From positions 1 to 34,456 of the forward strand of contig JAKSMC010000037.1 in NCBI GenBank assembly GCA_024400835.1: a stretch of DNA of 34,456 nt, written 5' to 3'. Positions 16,088 to 25,031 of this stretch are shown piece by piece (positions within the stretch are counted from its first letter, which is position 1; each line of letters begins with the position of its first letter). The notes under the pieces were generated by a model that saw only the letters and a list, made by a program, of their open reading frames with translations, made no database searches and was not told the origin of the DNA. A program made the position numbers and the translations under genes. Origin of the DNA: Bacteroidales bacterium. Lineage in GTDB: Bacteria > Bacteroidota > Bacteroidia > Bacteroidales > WCHB1-69.

Positions 16088-17503
16088 ATGAAAAATAAGT
16101 ACATCGACCTCATTCAACAAACTTACGATTTTCCTCAAGAAGGATTCGACGTCCAAGACAACCAGCTGTTATTCAATGATGTGCCACTTATGGACATTAT
16201 CAAACAGTATGGGACTCCATTGAAAATCACCTATCTGCCTAAAATTTCACAGAATATTCAGAAGGCAAAACGCTGGTTCAACGTTGCCATTGCGAAGTCT
16301 GACTACAAGGGTTCCTACCATTATTGCTACTGTACAAAGAGCTCGCATTTCGAATTCGTTCTTTCCGAAGTGTTGAAAAACGATGTGCATTTGGAAACTT
16401 CATCTGCTTTTGATTTGAACTTAATTGAGGCCTTATATGATGCAGGTCAGTTCCAGAAGGACAACTACATTATATGTAATGGTTTCAAAAGGCAGCTCTA
16501 CATTGACAATATTTCTATGATGTTGGAAAAGGGATTTGTCAATACGCTTCCTGTTTTAGACAGCAAAAAGGAATTCGACTTGCTGGATATGAACATCCAG
16601 TCTAAATGCAAAGTGGGCATTCGAATTGCTGCGGAAGAAGAACCGAGATTCGAATTCTACACTTCTCGATTGGGCATTCGTTATAACGACATTGTTCCTT
16701 TTTACAATGAGAAAATCAAGAACAACCCGAAATTCGAATTGAAGATGCTCCACTTCTTCATCAATACGGGTATCAATGACACCGCTTACTATTGGAACGA
16801 ATTGGCAAAGTGTGTCAATATTTATTGCAAGTTGAAGAAGATCTGTCCGGAATTGGATTCGCTCAACATCGGTGGTGGCTTTCCTATCAAGAACTCACTT
16901 TCATTCGACTATGACTATGAATATATGGCCGAGGAAATCGTGTCCCAAATCAAGCAGATTTGCAACAAGGAAGGTGTGGAAGAGCCCAATATCTTCACCG
17001 AATTCGGTTCGTTCACAGTGGGTGAAGCCAGCGCGGCGTTGTTTTCCGTGTTGCAACAAAAGCGTCAGAACGACCGCGAGTTGTGGAATATGATTGACAG
17101 TTCGTTCATCACCACCCTCCCCGACACCTGGGGTATCAATCAGCAATTCATCACACTCGCCATCAATCACTGGGATCATGAGTACGAGCGTGTCTTTCTC
17201 GGCGGCATCACTTGCGACAGCCAGGACTACTACAATTCGGAATCACATTTGAACGCCGTATTCCTTCCGAAAATCGCATCTGACAAGTATCCTGGGGAAG
17301 ATTTTGAGGATATGCAGTACATCGGACTCTTCAACACAGGAGCCTATCAGGAGGCCCTCGCAGGCTATGGCGGAATACAACATTGTATGACTCCTGCTCC
17401 GAAACACATCATCATTTACCGTGACGAAGATGGCGAAATCTGTACTAAATTGTTTGCTAAAGAACAGAGTTACAAGTCAATGCTAAAAATTTTAGGATAC
17501 TAA
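16088..17503 (+). CDS. Fold type III PLP decarboxylase, probable arginine decarboxylase
   Basis: 471 residues, shorter than the roughly 630-residue SpeA type. The N-terminal alanine-racemase-like barrel has the PLP lysine in YCYCTKSSHFEF (Lys84), then ETSSAFDLNLIEAL, ICNGFKRQLYI, MLHFFINTGI (where SpeA-type enzymes place substrate contacts), LNIGGGFPIKNSL (phosphate-binding glycines) and TEFGSFTVGE. The C-terminal beta domain has FLGGITCDSQDYY with the conserved CDSxD site, and GLFNTGAYQEALAGYGG. Bacteroidetes proteins of this length are usually named arginine decarboxylase, the first step from arginine to agmatine and polyamines. Other substrates such as diaminopimelate or carboxynorspermidine are not excluded. 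Confidence 0.8.
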   Translation: MKNKYIDLIQQTYDFPQEGFDVQDNQLLFNDVPLMDIIKQYGTPLKITYLPKISQNIQKAKRWFNVAIAKSDYKGSYHYCYCTKSSHFEFVLSEVLKNDVHLETSSAFDLNLIEALYDAGQFQKDNYIICNGFKRQLYIDNISMMLEKGFVNTLPVLDSKKEFDLLDMNIQSKCKVGIRIAAEEEPRFEFYTSRLGIRYNDIVPFYNEKIKNNPKFELKMLHFFINTGINDTAYYWNELAKCVNIYCKLKKICPELDSLNIGGGFPIKNSLSFDYDYEYMAEEIVSQIKQICNKEGVEEPNIFTEFGSFTVGEASAALFSVLQQKRQNDRELWNMIDSSFITTLPDTWGINQQFITLAINHWDHEYERVFLGGITCDSQDYYNSESHLNAVFLPKIASDKYPGEDFEDMQYIGLFNTGAYQEALAGYGGIQHCMTPAPKHIIIYRDEDGEICTKLFAKEQSYKSMLKILGY

Positions 17504-17524
17504 CAAAAGCAAAGGTTTTTTTTC

Positions 17525-17532
17525 TACTTTTG
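17525..17532 (+). promoter_or_regulatory. -7 box (TACTTTTG) of the SRP RNA
   Basis: TACTTTTGCGCCT ends six bases before the first paired base of the RNA at 17538, the spacing expected to a transcription start. Confidence 0.7.
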
Positions 17533-17537
17533 CGCCT

Positions 17538-17635
17538 GGGTAAGTCTTGTACGATCTGCTCCCTTCTAACTCCCCCAGGGTAGGAATACAGCAAGGGTAC
17601 GTCGGTTGTAGCGATGCGATGCAAGTAGCTTACCC
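17538..17635 (+). ncRNA. ffs: Signal recognition particle RNA, small bacterial type
   Basis: About 98 nucleotides. The ends pair: GGGTAAG at 17538-17544 with CTTACCC at 17629-17635, then CTTG with CAAG. The apical part holds the SRP domain IV core, CCCCCAGGGTAGGAATACAG then CAAGGG, at about 17572-17596: symmetric loop, GGAA tetraloop and the conserved A/C bulge that binds the Ffh M domain. A promoter sits just before it and a T-run just after. It guides membrane and secreted proteins to FtsY and SecYEG. A 70-codon ORF overlapping it is spurious. Confidence 0.88.
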
Positions 17636-17646
17636 TTTTTTATTTT
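17629..17646 (+). terminator. Terminator of the SRP RNA
   Basis: The closing stem of the RNA (CTTACCC) is followed by TTTTTTATTTT, so the molecule's own terminal helix plus T-run acts as the intrinsic terminator. Confidence 0.6.
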
Positions 17647-17655
17647 CAATTGTAG

Positions 17656-17676
17656 AGACGATGCACTGCATCGTCT
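17656..17676. repeat. REP-like palindrome (AGACGATGCA-C-TGCATCGTCT)
   Basis: Ten-base perfect arms around one base, of the same dispersed style as 3490-3509. It lies between the SRP RNA and the next gene, a typical place for such units. Confidence 0.7.
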
Positions 17677-17749
17677 ATTTTATAAAGGAAACATCTTTTA
17701 TTTATAGATACAACAAATATATTGAACTCCATAAATCAAACATTGAACT

Positions 17750-18367
17750 ATGCTTTTAAAAATCTATCCTGAAAATCCCAATCCACGTGCTATCGAGCAA
17801 GTCGTGAAATGCTTGGAAGACGGCGGCATTATCATTTATCCTACGGATACGATTTATGGCATCGGCTGCGATATCTTCAAACCCAAAAGTGTCGAACGTA
17901 TCACGGAAATCCTTGGTGACAAGAAGAAAAAAAACGCCATGACTTTTATCTGCCACGATTTAAGCCATATTTCAGACTTTACCAAGCCCATCGCCAACAA
18001 CGTCTTCAAAACCATGAAGAAAGTGCTTCCTGGACCGTTTACCTTTATTTTGGAAGCTAACAACAACGTCCCTAAGTTGCTGCAAAGCAATAAGAAGACT
18101 GTGGGCATCCGCGTTCCCGACAACAACATCATCCGTGAAATCGTCCGACAACTCGGCCATCCGATACTTTCAACCTCTGTGAAAGACGATGACGAAGTTA
18201 TCGAATACACAACAGACCCTGAACTTATTTACGAACGTTACGGCGATATGGTGGACATTGTGATTGACGGCGGCTACGGCGACAATATTCCGTCCACCGT
18301 GCTGGACTGTACGGACAACGACATTGAAGTGATCCGTGAAGGCAAGGGCGACATAGACCTGCTCTAA
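17750..18367 (+). CDS. Sua5/YciO-family protein (threonylcarbamoyl-AMP synthase-like)
   Basis: 205 residues, one YrdC-type domain over nearly the full length: GGIIIYPTDTIYGIGCDIFK near residue 27, FICHDLSHISDF, KKVLPGPFTFILEAN, KTVGIRVPDN and the phosphate-loop-like GHPILSTSVKDDD. TsaC/Sua5 enzymes make threonylcarbamoyl-AMP for the t6A37 modification of ANN-decoding tRNAs. Here STSVKDDD replaces the usual STSAN, as in YciO relatives, so activity may be weak or different. It ends three bases from the convergent O-antigen-ligase-like gene. Confidence 0.88.
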   Translation: MLLKIYPENPNPRAIEQVVKCLEDGGIIIYPTDTIYGIGCDIFKPKSVERITEILGDKKKKNAMTFICHDLSHISDFTKPIANNVFKTMKKVLPGPFTFILEANNNVPKLLQSNKKTVGIRVPDNNIIREIVRQLGHPILSTSVKDDDEVIEYTTDPELIYERYGDMVDIVIDGGYGDNIPSTVLDCTDNDIEVIREGKGDIDLL

Positions 18368-18370
18368 TCT

Positions 18371-19891
18371 CTATTCTTTATTTGAAAACAGCATCAAAGG
18401 CACCAAGACCGTGAACATCATTCTTCCGGTCTGCGTCTCCAAAGTGTCTTCGGTAAGTACTGATAAGAACAAAATGACAATCAGGCACACGTACAGAAAG
18501 GTGACTTTGTCTTTCATCCATACAAATGGGTATACCAATATGAACAGGAAATAGGCAACGAGGAGAATGCCTCCCATAAGCCAGAATGTCAGCAACTGGT
18601 TGTGACTGCCACGGTTATGCTTGTAGGCGATAGATGAATGTTGGGCCTCCAACTGCTGATCCAAAGCGTCCTTATAGTCACCTAAACCGACACCGAGCAG
18701 CCAGTTGCCTTCGATAACAGATAGTGAAGCCTTCCACAATTCAATGCGTTGCAAGAATGAAGAACCTTCGATGTAGTTGTTTTTCTGGTATATGGAAAAA
18801 CTGATAAAACTCTGGTATAAGGCGCGACGTAGTCCGAATGTGCGGGTGTAGTCGTAATTAGCAATCTTATGCTCAACATTGCGGACGTCATCGTCGGTCA
18901 ATGCCATCACCGCTGCATAATCTTTGTGCATGCCTTTGGAATTCAGATAACGAATCAGCGTCTGCTCCATCAAATCGGAATAAGCTGTGTCAGAACGCAG
19001 GCTCCATGCGGCCTCTAACTCCAGTTTGCAGACGTAATAGCCGATTCGATGGCCACATTCGATGATAGACTCTTCGTCAAATTCGTAGGGGTTTCCCATA
19101 GCAGTCCTAAGTTCCGTTTTCTGCTTGTCGTTGTCTTTGAAATAACGCAAGGTGATAATGGATGCATACGCGAATATGCCTATCAAAGCCGCAAGCATGA
19201 GACCTATCAGGCCTATTCTCAACTTGCTCTTTGGCATTTTTAAGAGCAAATAGAAAATGTATATCACGGTAAGAACGGCCAAAATCAATATCCCCGTAAG
19301 GGTTTGCGCAATAAACAAATATACGATTTGGAGAATTATGGCTCCAGAGAAAAAGCAAGTCGTCAGACGATGGGCATTGTTGTTTTCTATAAGAATATGT
19401 ATGCAGAAGACAATTGACAATACGATACATAGACTGAAACGAATGTGGTCGATGAATATGGAAATACGGCGAATGTCGTCAACGGTGTGCGTTAGCCAAT
19501 AGCATATTGAGTATAAGCAACAGAATATCGTACTGAATACAAAGAATTTATACGTCCAAGTCAGTTCCTGCTTGGTCAATGGTTTGGTTGTTATGACAAT
19601 CAGTGGTGAGAACAAGAACGGAACCTTGGCCAGCACGATATGCGCCGCCATAGGCCAGTTGTCGGTTTTGATAAGCCCAAGAAGGCAGACGACGAACAGC
19701 CCGGCAAAGAGCAATCCTTCCTTATTGTCTTTCAAATTCTCCCACTTTTCCCTCCAATTCCATTCGGCAATCCAGTTCAGAAAGAGAATAAATGAAGCCA
19801 GCCCCATCACAAAATGAGACAGAGACATGGAGACTGCGAGAGTCATCACGCCTAATATATATATGTAATGATGGATGCTGCTTCGTGTCAA
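18371..19891 (-). CDS. O-antigen ligase/polymerase-family membrane protein
   Basis: 506 residues with about ten to twelve transmembrane helices, interrupted by a large soluble loop from about residue 255 to 400. That loop ends in the family signature region LQRIELWKASLSVIEGNW and LLGVGLGDYKDAL, and is followed by HNRGSHNQLLTFWLMGG, the His-containing motif of WaaL/Wzy-like enzymes. Such proteins join undecaprenyl-linked glycans to lipid A core, to another glycan or to a protein on the periplasmic face of the inner membrane. No other surface-polysaccharide gene is nearby. It starts six bases after the S41 protease gene and must be cotranscribed with it. The substrate cannot be inferred. Confidence 0.85.
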   Translation of the reverse strand: MTRSSIHHYIYILGVMTLAVSMSLSHFVMGLASFILFLNWIAEWNWREKWENLKDNKEGLLFAGLFVVCLLGLIKTDNWPMAAHIVLAKVPFLFSPLIVITTKPLTKQELTWTYKFFVFSTIFCCLYSICYWLTHTVDDIRRISIFIDHIRFSLCIVLSIVFCIHILIENNNAHRLTTCFFSGAIILQIVYLFIAQTLTGILILAVLTVIYIFYLLLKMPKSKLRIGLIGLMLAALIGIFAYASIITLRYFKDNDKQKTELRTAMGNPYEFDEESIIECGHRIGYYVCKLELEAAWSLRSDTAYSDLMEQTLIRYLNSKGMHKDYAAVMALTDDDVRNVEHKIANYDYTRTFGLRRALYQSFISFSIYQKNNYIEGSSFLQRIELWKASLSVIEGNWLLGVGLGDYKDALDQQLEAQHSSIAYKHNRGSHNQLLTFWLMGGILLVAYFLFILVYPFVWMKDKVTFLYVCLIVILFLSVLTEDTLETQTGRMMFTVLVPLMLFSNKE

Positions 19892-19897
19892 GGAAAA

Positions 19898-21535
19898 CTA
19901 TTTTTTCGGAGAGAGAATGGATTTGTAACGAGCCTGGTCTTTCAAAATGGATTTGGCGACGGCAATGTCCTTGTCTTCGCTCAGCAAATTGATAATGCGG
20001 CCTTTCTGATAGTAATAGCGGACAACAATTTCAGAAGCCAGGTATTTGCTGATTTCGTCTTTGAATTTGTACAAATCCTGGGCTTTCTCCTTGTCAAGTT
20101 TCTCTTTCAATTGATTGTAATAGGATTCTATCTCTTTGAAAACTTTGTCTTCGTCTGCTGCTTTTTTCAAATCTTCCAAAACTTCCTCGGTTTCAGTTTT
20201 ATAGCTGTAATCCTTGTCTTTCAAAAAAGCGACAAACTCTTCGTACAGTTTGTCATCGACGGTGAATTTGTCAGCCGCCACGATGGTGTCGTGCGTTGCG
20301 CGGTAGTTGTTGGCGAAGTCGAAGATAAGGTTGTGCATGACCAGAGATGCGAGCACTTCGCTCAGCAGGGTGTCCTCAGTAAGGACGTCAGGCTCTACCC
20401 CGCCCTTGTCATAAACGGTTCTGCCGTTTTTGGTCTTGAAAGCGACAGCCAGGGAATCTGGAATTTTGAATGCGCCTTTTGCGGTGTCTTTTTCAAAATA
20501 TTCGATATTCTGCACACAGCGTCCGGACGGGATGTAGTACTTGGCCACTGTGATTTTCAACGATGTATTGTAATCTAACGGAAGTACATTTTGGACAAGG
20601 CCTTTGCCGAATGATTTCTTGCCGACGATAACGGCGCGGTCCAAATCCTGGAAAGCACCTGACACGATTTCGGATGCGGAGGCACTGTGCTCGTTGACCA
20701 ATACGACAACCGGGATTTCCTTGTCTGTGACTGGGGCCATCGTCTTGTGAACGCGTTGTTGCTCAGGGATCTTGCCTTTGGTTTCGACAATCTGAACGCC
20801 ACGGTCAACAAAGATGTTCATAATGTTGACGGCTTCATTGAGCAAACCGCCGCCATTGTCGCGGAGGTCCAGAATGAAATACTTCATCCCTTGGTCTTTC
20901 AGCTTGAGGAATGCTTCGCGCACTTCGGAACCGGCCTTTTCAGTGAATTGGTCTAACTTGACGTACCCGACCTCATTGTCCAACATTCCGGAATAAGGGA
21001 TATTCGGGAGCTTGATTTCTTCACGAACGATGTTGAATGTCATGTTCTTGTTGGCTGACGGGCGGAAGACTTCCAGTACCAGTGTCGAACCCGGCTGGCC
21101 TTTCATAGCCGCGCTGACGTCGGAGGAGTTCTTGCCTTCCAAAGACTGCCCGTTCACTTTGCGGACAATGTCACCGGCACGAAGGCCTGCCTTCTGAGAA
21201 GGCGAACCTTCATAAGGCTCGGATATCACCACATCCTTGCCATGTTGTTGGATGAGCGCGCCTACGCCGCCATATTGGCCGGTGGTCATCATTCTGAAAT
21301 CCTCGATCTCTGATTCCGGATAGTAAACGGTGTATGGATCCAGCGATTTCAACATAGCATCGATAGCCGTCTGGGTAAGTTTGCCCGGAGAAATCTCGTC
21401 GGCATACTTATCATTCAGTTCCTTTAATATAGAAACGAAGATGTCAACGTTCTTGGCAATTTCGAAATCGTTTTGAGCAGTCATCGGTGCTGCCAACAGC
21501 AGCACTGCAATCGTCGTCAGGAAAATTCTTTTCAT
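19898..21535 (-). CDS. S41-family C-terminal processing protease
   Basis: 545 residues from the ATG at 21535 (an ATG two codons earlier is possible). A signal peptide (AVLLLAAPMTAQ) precedes a helical part, a PDZ domain near residues 85-165 (QYGGVGALIQQHGKDVVISE, SQKAGLRAGDIVRKVNGQSL) and the S41 core: FILDLRDNGGGLLNEAVNIM, the catalytic Ser in EHSASASEIVSGAF and the Lys in KKSFGKGLVQNVLPL. The last 170 residues are a charged helical extension typical of long Bacteroidetes members. The enzyme cleaves periplasmic proteins near their C-termini. The gene follows the FISUMP gene by 54 bases. Confidence 0.95.
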   Translation of the reverse strand: MKRIFLTTIAVLLLAAPMTAQNDFEIAKNVDIFVSILKELNDKYADEISPGKLTQTAIDAMLKSLDPYTVYYPESEIEDFRMMTTGQYGGVGALIQQHGKDVVISEPYEGSPSQKAGLRAGDIVRKVNGQSLEGKNSSDVSAAMKGQPGSTLVLEVFRPSANKNMTFNIVREEIKLPNIPYSGMLDNEVGYVKLDQFTEKAGSEVREAFLKLKDQGMKYFILDLRDNGGGLLNEAVNIMNIFVDRGVQIVETKGKIPEQQRVHKTMAPVTDKEIPVVVLVNEHSASASEIVSGAFQDLDRAVIVGKKSFGKGLVQNVLPLDYNTSLKITVAKYYIPSGRCVQNIEYFEKDTAKGAFKIPDSLAVAFKTKNGRTVYDKGGVEPDVLTEDTLLSEVLASLVMHNLIFDFANNYRATHDTIVAADKFTVDDKLYEEFVAFLKDKDYSYKTETEEVLEDLKKAADEDKVFKEIESYYNQLKEKLDKEKAQDLYKFKDEISKYLASEIVVRYYYQKGRIINLLSEDKDIAVAKSILKDQARYKSILSPKK

Positions 21536-21589
21536 TGGCAATTTGAGGTTTATGATAGTTTTTATAAGGTTTCTATTGATAATCAGTAT

Positions 21590-22336
21590 TTAGTTTTTCA
21601 AGCATCTCACCGAATATGCTGCGGCTTTAGGCGTGCAGTTGATTTCCACCGTGGCATTGGTATAGTAGAAATGATGAATGGGCGAAGTGATCTCGCTACC
21701 GTCAGAGGCGGTCCAGAAGCCTGCATCCACGCCAAAACCGTCAAAGGTGTTGAAGAAGTTGCCTGCAGGCAGAACATTCATTCCGGAAGTGTTGTTTTTG
21801 GACAAATCGTCAATGATACAGCATTCAGGGCCTTGAGTGCCGAATCCTGTTGCCCACGCGGATGTTGAAGCCATGGCTTTGGCCACGTTGTTGACATCCG
21901 TTCCACAACGGTATTCGTCTTTGTAACCGAGATATTCCTCTAAGTTCATCCATTCGAAGTTGGAAGGCAGATGCCATCCGTCAGGACAGATACTCTGAAT
22001 CCCGCTCGGCACGTTTTCTGTCGGTTTGTATCCCGTCAGGCACGTGTTCCAGCTGTAAAGAAGGCCGTATTTTTCCACGTACTTCTGGTCTCCGTTTGGA
22101 TAATAGTAATAGAATTCCGTTTCGGAAGTCTCACTGCCCAATTGCAAAGGCCGTCCGTCCGGGAAGTGCGTGACGCGCAGATTCTGCGCCATCCAACACT
22201 GGCTGCCCAATAACGTAGTCTGATAGACATTGCCGTCATAATCCGTCACAGTGCCGCAGTTCTGCGCTGTAACTGTACAACCTAACAGCAAAATAAGGCC
22301 TGACAATAAGAAACTATTGAGTTTGTTTTTTTTCAT
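21590..22336 (-). CDS. Secreted FISUMP-domain protein
   Basis: 248 residues: a signal sequence (LLSGLILLLGCTVTAQ; the Cys could be a lipobox but the following residues favour cleavage after TAQ), then a single FISUMP domain: TDYDGNVYQTTLLGSQCWMA, FPDGRPLQLG, YGLLYSWNTCL, SICPDGWHLPSNFEW, TSGMNVLPAGNF, GFWTASDGSE, and SVRCLKN at the end. This is the third family member in the window. The gene lies 19 bases downstream of the GH20 gene and 54 bases upstream of the S41 gene, all on the minus strand, so cotranscription is likely. Confidence 0.88.
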   Translation of the reverse strand: MKKNKLNSFLLSGLILLLGCTVTAQNCGTVTDYDGNVYQTTLLGSQCWMAQNLRVTHFPDGRPLQLGSETSETEFYYYYPNGDQKYVEKYGLLYSWNTCLTGYKPTENVPSGIQSICPDGWHLPSNFEWMNLEEYLGYKDEYRCGTDVNNVAKAMASTSAWATGFGTQGPECCIIDDLSKNNTSGMNVLPAGNFFNTFDGFGVDAGFWTASDGSEITSPIHHFYYTNATVEINCTPKAAAYSVRCLKN

Positions 22337-22355
22337 AACGGATTGGTTAACGTAA

Positions 22356-24911
22356 CTAATTCAAAATTATTTCATCGCAGAAAATATAGGAATCCTGTCC
22401 TTTGGCCTGGTGCCAGGAGGGCAGCGGACCAGCGTTCTTGATGATGACGCGGACATAGCGGGATTTGATGGCTAAGTCGTCGGCCTGAATCGTATAGATA
22501 CCTTTGGATGTGGCGCTGTAATCGGCACGGGTAAGTTTCAGTGTTTTATAAAGCGTATAGTCGTGACCGTTGTTGGAAGTGTAGATCTCCACCGTGTTGG
22601 GCGACATAATCCAGTCGTAAATATCTTGGAAGAAACGTGTCTTGAAGAAGTGAATGTCCGTTTTCTTGCCGAAATCGAATTCCACATTGATGTCAGTGCC
22701 CCAATAACCCTGCCATTTGCCGTCGGAATAGGAGTCACCACCAACCACGCCATCTGCCAAGGCATTAGAACCACCGGCCTCATATTGCGGACGATAGGAG
22801 GAATATGTGGAGTTCAGTCGTAAGATTTTGCCTAAAGCCTTGTGCAGAAGCACGTATTGTTCACTGATCACTTCCTCACCCATGTCGTTGATGGTCAGTG
22901 CGCGCACTAAGGCGGATTGTTTCAGCAGGATGGGCTTGGTGTAGAGGTTCTCCCCTATCAACGGCTTGCGTCCGTCAATGGAATAGAAAATCTCCTTGCC
23001 GCCAAAAAGGGTGTGCAGATTGACTTCGGCACCTTCGTCGTTTTCCAATAATTTGGACTCCACAAAAACTCGGTTCGGGACATTGAGGATGTCCTGCGCA
23101 GTGCGGTCAAATCTTTGTTCCACAATATCGCGACTATAGGAACGGCACTCCTCATCCCATAATTTCATATACTCTTTCTTGGTGGTGTGCAAGTCATCCA
23201 AGAGCGTCTTCAAATCTTTTTCAATTTCTTGTTGTGTGAACTGTTTGTTCCCGATTCTGAATTGATAGATCTTGTAGCGCAGCGTATTGCGTTCGAACAG
23301 TGTCTTCTGGCGTTGGTAGACATAATGCACAAATCTCATGGGCGCTGTATATTGCGGGCAGGCCGGATCGGTCTGGGCCATTTTGTGGAAGTCATATTGG
23401 ACTAATGACTTTTCCATAAGGTCTTGCATTGCGCCACAAATCAAAAAAGACTTATCTGTCATGTCGGAAGGATAAACATCCAGCAGGGACTCGTAGAGGG
23501 AACTGCTTTGGAAAGTGCCAGGCACATCGACTTCCAATCTGCGCAATGTCTTTTTCTGACCGAAAGACTGCACGAATGTTCTGTTGAAAAGAGAATCGAA
23601 GGATTCCAGTCTTTTAATGCGTTCGGCATCGGCCATTTCAAAATTTGTGCTTTCAATCGGTTTCCAAGACATTTCGGCAGACCAGGTCATGCCGTGCCAG
23701 GCGCTGTTGAAAAGGGATTCGCCGGAATCGTCCCACGCCGTATTCATCATACCCAACGCACCGTGCTGGTATCCGTCACGTACAAGGTTGGCAATGTTCT
23801 TGGTATATGTGTCGTAACTCGGATGAACGGTGCTCCACATGCTCATGCCGGGAGCCACCATGAATTCGAGACCTTGTTTGGTGAACGGCTCTATCATCTG
23901 CACGTAAGTGTCGGCGGCGCCATAACTCCACACAATCATCAGCATGTCTTTGGGCAGTTGAGCTGTTATTGCAGAATCTTTGGCAGCTATGTCTCCCCAC
24001 ATCATCACTCGTTTTCCCAACGGTTTCAAAATATTGTAAACCTTGTTGATGTGGTCGGCATACACTTGGGATGCGGAACCGTTTTGAGATACAAAATCCT
24101 TGGCTTTGCCATTGCCCAGGGCCTCGGTTTCATCGCAATCGATGTTGAAGAATGGAGACGTATAGGCTTTGGCAACAGTCTCCAACTGATATTTGAGGAA
24201 ATCATACGTTCTTTCGGCTCCGGGGTTCACATTGGCTTTGGTGTCGGCCATATCCTGGTAAAAGGGAATGCGCAAAGTCTTCTCGGCGTGGGCCAGACAC
24301 TGCTGGTTGCCGAATATTTCAATATGGTATTGTGCGGCAAAAGCCTCCAACTCTTTGATTTCTTCAGCCGTGAGCCCGTCCGTGGGTGCGATATCCGGAT
24401 ATTTGTCCAACTTGAAGACGTGTTCTGTATAAAGATTGAAGAAGTTCATTTTATACTGAGCCATTGTGGAAATCACGCGTTTGAGGAAATCCATGTTGGG
24501 AATGGGGCCACGACTGATGTCGTCCATCCAGCCACGATACTTCAATGCCGGATAGTCCGTGATGAGCATGCACGGCAGTGTGCAGGCGTCACCTGATTTG
24601 TAATAGTCCACCATTTGCTGCAAACTCAGTTTGGCGTAATATTGTCCGACTTCTGTAGTATAAGACAGGATGACCTTTTGCGGAGTGACTTCCAGCGTAT
24701 AGCCTTGGTCCATATTGATGGAAATAGGCAGAGAAGACACCAAATGGTTGTCGACTTGCGGCTCGCCGGAAAAGGTGTAGGACCCGTTGCGCATTTCCAC
24801 TTGCTGTGGCGACGGGATGATGCCGACGTTTTGTCCGAATATTAATGTTGGAGCCAGTATTGTGATAATCAATGTGATGAAGCTGGCGAAATGGGTGAAA
24901 ACTCTTTTCAT
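22356..24911 (-). CDS. GH20 beta-N-acetylhexosaminidase with C-terminal binding modules
   Basis: 851 residues. Signal peptide (LIITILAPTLIFGQ); an N-terminal GH20b domain (GIIPSPQQVEMRNGSYTFSG, YYAKLSLQQMVDYYKS); and the catalytic barrel from about residue 125 (YRGWMDDISRGPIPNMDFLK, YKMNFFNLYTEHVF). The catalytic Asp-Glu pair is Asp260-Glu261 in FFNIDCDETEAL. A chitobiase-C-like segment (IFYSIDGRKPLIGENLYTKP) and an F5/8-type module ending SYIFCDEIILN follow. It should remove terminal GlcNAc or GalNAc from glycans in the periplasm or outside the cell, as gut and host-associated Bacteroidales do with mucin. It has a -7 box on the minus strand at 24933-24940. Confidence 0.93.
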   Translation of the reverse strand: MKRVFTHFASFITLIITILAPTLIFGQNVGIIPSPQQVEMRNGSYTFSGEPQVDNHLVSSLPISINMDQGYTLEVTPQKVILSYTTEVGQYYAKLSLQQMVDYYKSGDACTLPCMLITDYPALKYRGWMDDISRGPIPNMDFLKRVISTMAQYKMNFFNLYTEHVFKLDKYPDIAPTDGLTAEEIKELEAFAAQYHIEIFGNQQCLAHAEKTLRIPFYQDMADTKANVNPGAERTYDFLKYQLETVAKAYTSPFFNIDCDETEALGNGKAKDFVSQNGSASQVYADHINKVYNILKPLGKRVMMWGDIAAKDSAITAQLPKDMLMIVWSYGAADTYVQMIEPFTKQGLEFMVAPGMSMWSTVHPSYDTYTKNIANLVRDGYQHGALGMMNTAWDDSGESLFNSAWHGMTWSAEMSWKPIESTNFEMADAERIKRLESFDSLFNRTFVQSFGQKKTLRRLEVDVPGTFQSSSLYESLLDVYPSDMTDKSFLICGAMQDLMEKSLVQYDFHKMAQTDPACPQYTAPMRFVHYVYQRQKTLFERNTLRYKIYQFRIGNKQFTQQEIEKDLKTLLDDLHTTKKEYMKLWDEECRSYSRDIVEQRFDRTAQDILNVPNRVFVESKLLENDEGAEVNLHTLFGGKEIFYSIDGRKPLIGENLYTKPILLKQSALVRALTINDMGEEVISEQYVLLHKALGKILRLNSTYSSYRPQYEAGGSNALADGVVGGDSYSDGKWQGYWGTDINVEFDFGKKTDIHFFKTRFFQDIYDWIMSPNTVEIYTSNNGHDYTLYKTLKLTRADYSATSKGIYTIQADDLAIKSRYVRVIIKNAGPLPSWHQAKGQDSYIFCDEIILN

Positions 24912-24932
24912 AGGGCCGATTTTTTAAAGCCG

Positions 24933-24940
24933 CAAAGATA
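24933..24940 (-). promoter_or_regulatory. -7 box (TATCTTTG) of the GH20 gene
   Basis: Minus-strand TATCTTTGCGG, 22 bases before the ATG at 24911. It is probably the promoter of the whole GH20-FISUMP-S41-ligase run. Confidence 0.65.
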
Positions 24941-24998
24941 ACATTTTATCCCAAGCATATATATATAATATTGTAGCACGCTGTAAAAGCATTTTTAC

Positions 24999-25006
24999 TA
25001 TCTTTG
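24999..25006 (+). promoter_or_regulatory. -7 box (TATCTTTG) of the crotonase operon
   Basis: Plus-strand TATCTTTGCCAGCG, 26 bases before the ATG at 25032; divergent from the GH20 promoter. Confidence 0.65.
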
Positions 25007-25031
25007 CCAGCGTTTTTTTCAAATAAGACTT

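Noticed and set aside
17547..17759. 70-codon ORF between the decarboxylase and Sua5-like genes
   Set aside because: It covers the SRP RNA and a REP-like palindrome, so translation is not credible.
23424..24596. 390-codon frame on the plus strand inside the GH20 gene
   Set aside because: Antisense to the catalytic barrel, with His/Gly/Val-rich nonsense composition and no promoter.
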